Assembly (NCBI RefSeq): GCF_001556045.1
Contig: NZ_LSIC01000094.1
Location: 62,001 to 126,000, forward strand
Direction of reading: 5' to 3'
Length of the DNA: 64,000 nt
Source: Bradyrhizobium sp. CCH5-F6
GTDB lineage: Bacteria > Pseudomonadota > Alphaproteobacteria > Rhizobiales > Xanthobacteraceae
Below the pieces are notes generated by a model. The model did no database searches, had not been told where the DNA came from, and saw only the letters and a list, made by a program, of their open reading frames with translations. The translations under genes and the position numbers were made by a program. Positions 57,755-64,000 of the stretch are shown one piece after another. Position 1 is the first letter of the stretch. Each line of letters begins with the position of its first letter.

Positions 57755-58720
57755 ATGACCAAAGGTACACTGGCCGTCCTGATCAACAGCACCCAGCAGA
57801 ACTGGCTGCCGGCGCGCTGGAAGGCCCGTTTCGAAGCGGTCTGCGGCGAGCGTCGCGTGGTGCTGCTGCCGGATGCCGGGCTCGATCCGGCGGAGGTGCA
57901 CTATGCGGCGGTGTGGAAGCCGGTGCCGGGCGATCTCGGTGCGTTCCCCAATCTGCGCGCGATCTTCAATCTCGGCGCCGGCGTCGATGCGCTGATGGCG
58001 GACAAAAGCCTGCCCGACGTACCGCTGGTGCGCGTCGCCGTGCCCGATCTCACCAATCGCATGACCGAATATGTCGTGCTGCACGTGCTGATGCATCACC
58101 GTCAGGAGCTTTACCTCAGGCAATCGCAGCGCGAGAAACGCTGGGAGCCAAAGTATCAGTGGCCGGCGAGCGCGATCACGGTCGGAATCATGGGATTGGG
58201 CACGCTGGGCGCCGATGCAGCCCATGTGCTGCGGCGGCTCGGCTTCCGCGTCGCCGGTTGGAGCCGCAGCCCGCGGACGATCGATGGCGTCGAATGCTTC
58301 CACGGCGCCGGCCAGATCAACGCTTTCCTGCGCGCGACCGACATCCTGGTCTGCCTGCTGCCGCTGACGTCGGATACGCATGGCATCCTCAACCGCGACA
58401 TCTTCACAAAGCTCAACCGCAAGAGCCCGCTCGGCGCGCCGGTGCTGATCAATGCCGGCCGCGGGGGGCTACAGAACGAAGCCGATCTCTTGGCCTGCCT
58501 CGACGACGGCACGCTGGGCGCCGCCTCGCTCGACGTCTTCGTGCAGGAGCCGCAGCCGGCGGACAGCCGCTTCTGGACCCATCCCAAGGTGGTGTTGACG
58601 CCGCACAACGCGGCCGACACTGACGCGGACGCGATCTCGGCCTATGTAGCCGAGCAGATCGCGCGCTTCGAGGCTGGAAGCTCTCTGGAGAACGTGGTGG
58701 ATCGGGCAAGGGGGTACTAG
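57755..58720 (+). CDS. ghrA: Glyoxylate/hydroxypyruvate reductase A-like dehydrogenase
   Basis: D-2-hydroxyacid dehydrogenase of 321 residues; GhrA-type enzymes reduce glyoxylate and hydroxypyruvate with NADPH. The cofactor site is VGIMGLGTLGADAAHVL. Catalytic residues are visible as Arg in INAGRGGLQN, Glu in VQEPQPAD and His in PHNAAD. It is divergent from the sigma factor/DGPF operon. ATG 57755 is taken as start; the upstream frame to 57389 is antisense to the DGPF gene. Confidence 0.92.
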   Translation: MTKGTLAVLINSTQQNWLPARWKARFEAVCGERRVVLLPDAGLDPAEVHYAAVWKPVPGDLGAFPNLRAIFNLGAGVDALMADKSLPDVPLVRVAVPDLTNRMTEYVVLHVLMHHRQELYLRQSQREKRWEPKYQWPASAITVGIMGLGTLGADAAHVLRRLGFRVAGWSRSPRTIDGVECFHGAGQINAFLRATDILVCLLPLTSDTHGILNRDIFTKLNRKSPLGAPVLINAGRGGLQNEADLLACLDDGTLGAASLDVFVQEPQPADSRFWTHPKVVLTPHNAADTDADAISAYVAEQIARFEAGSSLENVVDRARGY

Positions 58721-58816
58721 GGACCCAGTTGTCGCCAAAGCGTTTTCTGGCGGCTAGGGCTCTGCCCTGGAAAGCGCTCGAGGGCGACGAGCGCCGGGCT
58801 CGCCGGCAGAACCCAG

Positions 58817-59461
58817 CTACCCCTTGAACCCCAGCATCACGTCAATCGCACCCTTCACGATCGCCTCGAGGTCCTTGCGCGGGACGCGGGCGCGCGAGCG
58901 GATGGCAATGGTGTGGACGGTGGCGGAGGCGATCTGCGCCAGCGCGACCGGATCGGCGCTCTCCTGCAACTCACCCTTCTCTTTGGCGCGGCGGAAGCAA
59001 CTCGCAAAAGCCTTGTCGAGTCCGGCGAGGCCGTCCAGCACCATGGCGCGGATCTCGGGATCGCCAACGGCCTCGGACGCCGCGGTCACGACCGTGAAGC
59101 AACCGCGCGGTCCCGTGTCGCCAGAGAGGTAGATGTCCAGCGCGGCAGCGTAGATGCGCTCCAGCCGCTGCCGCAGCGGCATCTCCTCGCGGAAGATCGC
59201 CGCCATCGCCGCGCCAGCCTGGTCGCGATAACGCTGGTAGCTCTTGATGTAGAGCTCACGCTTGTCGCCGAAGGCGCCGTACAGGCTCGGTCGGTTCATG
59301 CCGGTTGCTGCGCTGAGATCGTCGAGCGAGGTCGCGGCGAAGCCTTGCTTGCGGAACAGATCGAGCGCCTTTCCGAGCGCGATATCGGGCTCGTAGGCGC
59401 GTGGACGGCCGCGGCGCTTGGGCTGATTGGCAACAGCGGGCGGCTTTTGTTTTTGTACCAT
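58817..59461 (-). CDS. TetR family regulator, divergent from GST gene
   Basis: A 214-residue repressor with a basic leader (AVANQPKRRGRPRAYEPDIA) and helix-turn-helix near residues 25-70 (LSAATGMNRPSLYGAFGDKR). The C-terminal domain resembles TetR members controlling detoxification genes. A pair of inverted operator-like sites lies between it and the GST gene, one over its start codon, implying autoregulation and control of the GST gene. Confidence 0.92.
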   Translation of the reverse strand: MVQKQKPPAVANQPKRRGRPRAYEPDIALGKALDLFRKQGFAATSLDDLSAATGMNRPSLYGAFGDKRELYIKSYQRYRDQAGAAMAAIFREEMPLRQRLERIYAAALDIYLSGDTGPRGCFTVVTAASEAVGDPEIRAMVLDGLAGLDKAFASCFRRAKEKGELQESADPVALAQIASATVHTIAIRSRARVPRKDLEAIVKGAIDVMLGFKG

Positions 59462-59512
59462 TTCGCAAAATAATCCTTGACCGCGCTCATATTATGCAAG
59501 ATGGTACAAAAA
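59450..59512. promoter_or_regulatory. Paired inverted operator sites between TetR and GST genes
   Basis: Left site TTTTTGTACCATTTCGCA (59450-59467) overlaps the TetR start codon at 59459-59461. Right site, read on the minus strand, TTTTTGTACCATCTTGCA (59512-59495). They match at 16 of 18 positions and face each other in a divergent promoter region. Confidence 0.7.
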
Positions 59513-59567
59513 TCAATCTGGCCAGGTTGAGCAACACGCAAAGAGGTATTGCCCAAGGAGGCTACAG

Positions 59568-60212
59568 ATGGATCTCTATTTCTCGCCGCTCGCCTGCTCG
59601 ATGGCGACACGCGTCGCACTTTACGAAGCCGGCGCGGAGGCCAATTATCTCGAAGTCGATCCGCCGACCAAGACGGTGCTGAACGACGGCTCCGACTTCC
59701 GCACGGTGAATCCGATTGGTCTCGTGCCGACGCTGCGCACCGACGAGGGCGTGGTGCTGACCGAGAACGCCGCCATCCTGCAATATGTCGCGGACCGCTT
59801 CCCGCAATCCGGCCTCGGCGCCGCCGCCGGCATCGAGCGCACGCGGCTGCATCAATGGCTCTGCTTCATCGGCACCGAGCTGCACAAGAGCTTGTTCGTT
59901 CCCCTGCTCGATCGCAAGGCGCCCCAGGATGCGAAGGCCTACGCGCTGGAGAAGAACCTGTCGCGGCTCGACCTTCTCGACAATCATCTCGAGGGACGTG
60001 AATTCCTGCTCGACCATTTCAGCGTCGCCGACGCCTATCTCGTCACGGTCATCAACTGGACCATGGCGACACCGCCGATCGAGCTGGCGAAATGGCCGAA
60101 CCTGAAAGCCTATTACGAGCGCCTGCGCCAGCGGCCCTCGATCGCCAGGGCGATCGCGGAAGAGTTCGAGCTGTACAAGGCCGAGCAGGCGCGGAAGAAG
60201 GCCGCTGCGTAA
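59568..60212 (+). CDS. Glutathione S-transferase
   Basis: A 214-residue GST with a thioredoxin-like N-terminal domain (MDLYFSPLACSMATRVALYE; Cys10-Ser11 near the usual catalytic Ser/Cys) and helical C-terminal domain (HFSVADAYLVTVINW). The glutathione-binding ENAAILQYVADRFP is typical of the bacterial beta-like group. An AAGGAGG ribosome site precedes the ATG. It is divergent from, and probably controlled by, the TetR gene. Confidence 0.94.
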   Translation: MDLYFSPLACSMATRVALYEAGAEANYLEVDPPTKTVLNDGSDFRTVNPIGLVPTLRTDEGVVLTENAAILQYVADRFPQSGLGAAAGIERTRLHQWLCFIGTELHKSLFVPLLDRKAPQDAKAYALEKNLSRLDLLDNHLEGREFLLDHFSVADAYLVTVINWTMATPPIELAKWPNLKAYYERLRQRPSIARAIAEEFELYKAEQARKKAAA

Positions 60213-60263
60213 GCTTCGCGGATCGAGACGCCGTCCCGGCTGTGCAGCCGGGGCGGCACAGAG

Positions 60264-61568
60264 CTACCCGTATAGAACGCGCGGCAAGATCGTGACGATT
60301 CCGGGCCACAGCGTCAGCAGCAGCACGAAGCCGATCATGATGATCAGATACGGCATCGTCACGCGGGCGATGTAGCCGAGGCCGTCGTCGGTCAGGCCCT
60401 GGATCACGAACAGGTTGAAGCCGACCGGCGGCGTGATCTGCGCCATCTCGACGGCGAGCACGAGAAAGATGCCGAACCAGACTTCGTCGAAGCCGGCGCC
60501 CTTCACGATCGGCAGCACGATCGGGAGCGTCATCACGATCATCGAGAAGCCGTCGAGGAAGCAACCGAGGACGAGATAGAAGACGATCAGCACCACGATC
60601 AGCATGAAGGGCGACAGGCCGAGCCCCTTGACGAAGGCCGCCACCGCCTGCGGTATGCCGAGGAAGGCCGCGGCATTGCCGAGGATCGATGCGCCGAGCA
60701 CGATCAGCGCGATCATCGAGCAGGTGACGACCGAGCCGATCAGCACGTCGCGCACCACCTGCTGCGACATCGCGCCTTGCGCCCAGGCCACGAGCGCGGC
60801 GCCGAGGACGCCGACGGCGGCGGCCTCCGACGGCGTCGCGAGCCCGCCATACATCGAGCCGAGCACGCAGGCGATCAGAAACAGTGCCGGCGCGAGGTCC
60901 TTCAGCGCGGCGAAGCGTTCGCTCCATGGCACCTGCGAGAGCCTGGCTTCCGCTTCCGGCACCATGCTGCGATCGAGGCTGGTGTGCAGCATCACCCAGG
61001 CCATGAAGGTGGCGGCCAGCAGAAATCCCGGCAGCACGCCGGCCGTGAACAGTTTCAGGATCGAGACGTCGCCGAGCACGCCATAGATGATCATGATGTT
61101 GGACGGCGGGATCAGGAACCCGAGCGTGCCGGCGCCGGCGAGCGAGCCGATCGCGATGTCGCGGGAATAGCCGCGGCGCAATAGCTCGTTGAGCGACATG
61201 CGGCCGATCACCTGCGTGGTCGCAGCCGACGAGCCCGAGATCGCCGCGAAGATGGTGCAGCCGATCACGTTGACATGCAGCAGTCGGCCGGGCAGCAGCC
61301 CGGCCCAGGGCGCAAGTCCCTGGAACAGCGATCGCGACAGGCGGGTGCGAAACAGCAGCTCGCCCATCAGGATGAACAGCGGCAGCGCCAGGAGCTCCTG
61401 CGTGGTCAGGATGTTCCAGGCGTATTGAGGCAGCAGCTTGTCGAGCGGGATCGAGCGAAACATCGCGAGCAGAAGCGTCGCGGTGAGCGCCAGCGTCAGG
61501 CCGATCCAGACGCCGCACGCCAGAAGTGCGAACAGGATCGCGAACAGGGCGACGACTTCGATGGTCAT
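60264..61568 (-). CDS. dctM: TRAP transporter large permease (DctM)
   Basis: The main membrane subunit of a tripartite ATP-independent periplasmic transporter, 434 residues with about 12 helices. Typical segments are AISGSSAATTQVIGRMSLNE and LGCFLDGFSMIVMTLPIVLP. It follows dctQ by 31 bp and converges with the GST gene. Transport is Na+- or H+-driven together with DctP and DctQ. Confidence 0.96.
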   Translation of the reverse strand: MTIEVVALFAILFALLACGVWIGLTLALTATLLLAMFRSIPLDKLLPQYAWNILTTQELLALPLFILMGELLFRTRLSRSLFQGLAPWAGLLPGRLLHVNVIGCTIFAAISGSSAATTQVIGRMSLNELLRRGYSRDIAIGSLAGAGTLGFLIPPSNIMIIYGVLGDVSILKLFTAGVLPGFLLAATFMAWVMLHTSLDRSMVPEAEARLSQVPWSERFAALKDLAPALFLIACVLGSMYGGLATPSEAAAVGVLGAALVAWAQGAMSQQVVRDVLIGSVVTCSMIALIVLGASILGNAAAFLGIPQAVAAFVKGLGLSPFMLIVVLIVFYLVLGCFLDGFSMIVMTLPIVLPIVKGAGFDEVWFGIFLVLAVEMAQITPPVGFNLFVIQGLTDDGLGYIARVTMPYLIIMIGFVLLLTLWPGIVTILPRVLYG

Positions 61569-61599
61569 GCGAACTTGAATCCGGGAGCGAGCAAAGCGG

Positions 61600-62193
61600 T
61601 CATTCGACGGGCGAGGCCTTCATGCGATGATCCTCCAGCGGCAAGCCGAGCGCGGCCTGGATTGCGCGCGCCAGGAACTGGAGCGTCAGCAGCAGCATGC
61701 CGAAAGTGACGACCGCTTCCGGAAACCACAGCGGCGTGTCGCTCGAGGTCGAGACCTGGCCGCGCACGAACGCGCTCCACGCGAACTTCGCCATGGCCGA
61801 GGTCAGGAACGCCATGAAGGCGAAGCCGGCCGCGGCCGAGAGGATTTCGAGCGCGCGCTGCACGGGCGCCGGCGCGTTTTTCAGGAGCAACACGACGCGG
61901 ATATGGCCGCCGACACGTAGCGTCATGGCGGCGCCGAAGGTGAAGGACGCCGCCATCAGATAGGACGAATATTCCCAGGCGATCGAGATGCTGGGCGGGA
62001 AGAACGGCAGGAAGTTCGAGAGGAAGCGGGTTGCCACCTCGCAGAGCATCAGCAGCGTCAGCATCAAGAGACAGCCGCCGCCGATCCAGCCGTCGAGCCG
62101 GCCGAGGCGGTCAATGCCGTCGAGGACGATGCGCAGCGGCGCAGGCGCCGCTGCATTGAGACTCTGCGGTGCCGCAGGGACGACGCTCGTCAC
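61600..62193 (-). CDS. dctQ: TRAP transporter small permease (DctQ)
   Basis: Four-helix small membrane subunit, 197 residues. Family pattern is IAWEYSSYLMAASFTFGAAM and LRVGGHIRVVLLLKNAPAPV. It sits between dctP (10-bp gap) and dctM. The N-terminal 35 residues are polar and longer than typical. Confidence 0.93.
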   Translation of the reverse strand: MTSVVPAAPQSLNAAAPAPLRIVLDGIDRLGRLDGWIGGGCLLMLTLLMLCEVATRFLSNFLPFFPPSISIAWEYSSYLMAASFTFGAAMTLRVGGHIRVVLLLKNAPAPVQRALEILSAAAGFAFMAFLTSAMAKFAWSAFVRGQVSTSSDTPLWFPEAVVTFGMLLLTLQFLARAIQAALGLPLEDHRMKASPVE

Positions 62194-62203
62194 AGCCTCG
62201 TCC

Positions 62204-63202
62204 TCACCGCTTCATTTCGGCGAGATAGGCCCGCACCGGCTTGTCGGCGGCCGGCACGCGCTTGAGGAAGGCGTCGAGTTGCGGCGCGGTCTTGGCCCGG
62301 ATCTCCGTCATCATGGCTTGCGAGACCGGCACCACCTCCATGCCGCCTTCCTTGAGGCGGTTGAGGCTGTCGACATCGGCCTTGAGCGAGTTCGCCCAGA
62401 AGCCCGGCTCCATCTTGGCGGCAATGCCGGAGACGAGCTGTTGCTGATCGGCGCTCAGCGCCTTCCAGGAATCGAGGTTGACGGTGAGCATCTGCGACGA
62501 CCAGACGTGGTTGGTCGGGTAGACGTATTTCAGGAATTCCCAGAACTTGCCGTCGACGCCCGACACCGACGAGGTGGAGACGCCGGCCACCGCGCCGGAG
62601 GCGAGCGCGGGAATCGTCTCGCCCCAGGGAATCATCACGGCCGCCATGCCGATCGCGTTCAGCATGTCGACCGCGTTCTTGTCGGGCACGCGGATCTTGA
62701 TGTTCTTCAGGCCGTCGACGTCGGCGACCTTCGCCTTCAGATGCAGATACTGCGTCGGCCACGGCACGATGTAGAGGATCTTCTGGTTGTTGCGCGCGGC
62801 GATCTTCTCGTATTCGGGCCGCACATATTTGTGCAGCACCTTGAGCTCGTCTACCGAGCCGCAGAGGAAGGGGATGCTCTCGACGCCCATGAAGGGCTCG
62901 TCGCCGACCTGCTGGATGTTGAGGACGTCGGCGAGCGGCACCAGGCCGTCGCGCACGGCGCGCAAGTGCTCGGGGCCCTTGAAACCGAGCTGACCGCCCG
63001 CTTTCACGGTAATGGCAACCGAGCCGCCGCTTTGCTTCTTGACCTCCTCGGCGAAGGCCATCGCGTTCTGGGTGTGGAAATTGCCGTCGGGCCATACCGT
63101 CGACATGTCCCAGCTCACCGTCGCCGCCCGCGCACGGGTGGAGATGTGGCCTGCGGCAAGCAGCGTCGCTGCGCCCGCGGTGAAATTCCTTCGCGTGATC
63201 AT
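62204..63202 (-). CDS. dctP: TRAP transporter substrate-binding protein (DctP)
   Basis: Periplasmic binding protein of 332 residues. The leader MITRRNFTAGAATLLAAGHI is a twin-arginine signal. DctP-type segments are WDMSTVWPDGNFHTQNAMAF, NIKIRVPDKNAVDMLNAIGM and PWGETIPALASGAVAGVSTS. The substrate is unknown, but the preceding gene encodes a hydantoinase subunit, so a hydantoin or 5-oxoproline-like ring compound is a reasonable guess. The start at 63202 is chosen at the signal peptide. Confidence 0.95.
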   Translation of the reverse strand: MITRRNFTAGAATLLAAGHISTRARAATVSWDMSTVWPDGNFHTQNAMAFAEEVKKQSGGSVAITVKAGGQLGFKGPEHLRAVRDGLVPLADVLNIQQVGDEPFMGVESIPFLCGSVDELKVLHKYVRPEYEKIAARNNQKILYIVPWPTQYLHLKAKVADVDGLKNIKIRVPDKNAVDMLNAIGMAAVMIPWGETIPALASGAVAGVSTSSVSGVDGKFWEFLKYVYPTNHVWSSQMLTVNLDSWKALSADQQQLVSGIAAKMEPGFWANSLKADVDSLNRLKEGGMEVVPVSQAMMTEIRAKTAPQLDAFLKRVPAADKPVRAYLAEMKR

Positions 63203-63242
63203 TTGCAATCCTCCGTTTGCTCCGCGCACGACGCCTGAGGCG

Positions 63243-64000
63243 TCACCGCGAGTACCCATAAACTGCGACCGCCTTGTCGACGGACACGAGTCCGCTTTCG
63301 ACGTCGTCATTGACCGCCGCGCGCTGGCGCTTGGCGGGATCGCCGATGCCCGCGCCGCCCGGTGTCAGCACCACCAACCGGTCTTCTGGCGGCACCTGCT
63401 GAAAGCCCTTCCCTCGCAGCTTCTTTCCGGACTTGAGGCCGACATAGCCGGCCTCGCCGTCCCGGCCGCCATCGCGGCCGCGCGGCGGATGATCGATGCG
63501 GTCGAACGCAGCGAGAATGTCGAACGGCGCATCGACGCCGCTGCCGACCTCGATGATCTGACCGAGGCCGCCACGGGTGCGCCCTGCTCCGCCGGAATCC
63601 GGGCGCAGCTCCTTGCGCCAGAAGATCAGAGGCGTCTGCGTCTCTGCGATCTCGACCGGCGTGCCGCGCACACCGCTTGGGTAAGCGGTCGCCGACAGGC
63701 CGTCCTTGCCGAAGCGCGCGCCTGTGCCGCCATTGGACGTCACCGCCATGGAGAACCCGTAATTGCCGCCGACGCCGGAGCGGGTTTGCCCACGCACATT
63801 CAGATTCCACAGGCACGAGGTGCCCTCTGCAGGCACGCGCTCGGGAATGATCTGACGCAGGCAACCGAACACGACATCCGGCAGCATCTGGCCGATGATG
63901 TGGCGCGAGGCCACCGGCGCAGGCTTCGGCGCATTGAGGATCGCTCCCGCGGGCGCCGATACTGTCAGCGGCGAGAGCGAGCCTGCATTGTTGGGGATCT
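63243..64000 (-). CDS. hyuB: Hydantoinase B/oxoprolinase family protein (partial, N-terminus outside window)
   Basis: C-terminal 252 codons or so of a HyuB-type subunit. HyuA/HyuB act together in ATP-dependent hydrolysis of 5-oxoproline, hydantoins or in carboxylation. Visible family sequence includes YGFSMAVTSNGGTGARFGKD, GVRGTPVEIAETQTPLIFWR and RGGLGQIIEVGSGVDAPFDI, followed by VVLTPGGAGIGDP. The protein continues past the window end, so its start and HyuA are unseen. It lies 40 bp upstream of dctP and is most likely in the same operon. Confidence 0.92.
   Translation of the reverse strand, partial: IPNNAGSLSPLTVSAPAGAILNAPKPAPVASRHIIGQMLPDVVFGCLRQIIPERVPAEGTSCLWNLNVRGQTRSGVGGNYGFSMAVTSNGGTGARFGKDGLSATAYPSGVRGTPVEIAETQTPLIFWRKELRPDSGGAGRTRGGLGQIIEVGSGVDAPFDILAAFDRIDHPPRGRDGGRDGEAGYVGLKSGKKLRGKGFQQVPPEDRLVVLTPGGAGIGDPAKRQRAAVNDDVESGLVSVDKAVAVYGYSR

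Overview
This window is high-GC chromosomal DNA of an alphaproteobacterium of the Bradyrhizobium/Nitrobacteraceae type. The evidence is an S21 ribosomal protein with a Gly/Arg-rich tail, a three-subunit proton-translocating transhydrogenase, the alphaproteobacterial cytochrome aa3 subunit IV peptide, a GapR (DUF2312) protein, DUF1244/DUF882/DUF2852 proteins, a Tol-Pal-TilS-FtsH neighbourhood, and dispersed palindromic repeats of a kind I associate with this group. I see no prophage, insertion sequence, CRISPR array, rRNA or tRNA gene, so it is mostly core and soft-core chromosome.

Layout. 0-2.7 kb: partial aquaporin, rpsU, TPR lipoprotein, an anchored Pro/Ala-rich protein. 2.8-9.9 kb (minus strand): a run of proton-coupled functions (pntAA-pntAB-pntB, a 55-aa protein, a hydrolase, a NhaD-type antiporter, a ChaA-type Ca2+/H+ antiporter, a cupin) plus the aa3 oxidase subunit IV peptide. 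9.95-10.6 kb: an AbrB-type antitoxin/Doc-type toxin pair with a palindromic operator. 10.7-18.7 kb: M3 oligopeptidase with a histone-H1-like N-terminus, sigma-54 response regulator, L,D-transpeptidase, DUF882 protein. 18.7-24 kb: DUF1801 (with a 38-bp inverted repeat covering its start), gapR, DUF1244, DUF1036, pyruvate kinase, TetR, Flp pilin. 24.4-32.1 kb: an envelope glycosylation-like cluster (four polytopic proteins, a polyprenyl-phosphate-type GT2, a methyltransferase). 32.3-34.4 kb: APC permease with universal stress protein.

34.7-47.1 kb: ftsH, tilS, cpoB, pal, then two unexpected genes (a FeeM-type N-acyl transferase and a GGDEF-EAL protein), then tolB-tolA-tolR-tolQ. The two genes split the usually contiguous tolB-pal pair and would place c-di-GMP turnover and N-acyl metabolite synthesis inside the cell-division/envelope operon. 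47.4-55.7 kb: cysE, a candidate sRNA, fatty-acid desaturase, DUF2852 gene and TetR gene sharing a 19-bp operator, two YciI/DGPF proteins, SDR, small secreted/membrane proteins, VOC and SRPBCC proteins. 55.97-57.6 kb: an ECF42-like sigma factor translationally coupled to a DGPF protein. 57.7-64 kb: GhrA-like reductase, TetR/GST divergent pair with an inverted operator, and a TRAP transporter operon with a hydantoinase B subunit that runs off the end.

The most promising non-routine items are the Tol-Pal insertion with a CtrA-like box, the two TetR operator systems, the AbrB-Doc pair whose toxin lacks the usual catalytic His, the 38-bp inverted repeat in the DUF1801 gene, an orphan promoter/terminator pair suggesting an sRNA, and two small proteins (55 and 30 aa) with good ribosome binding sites.
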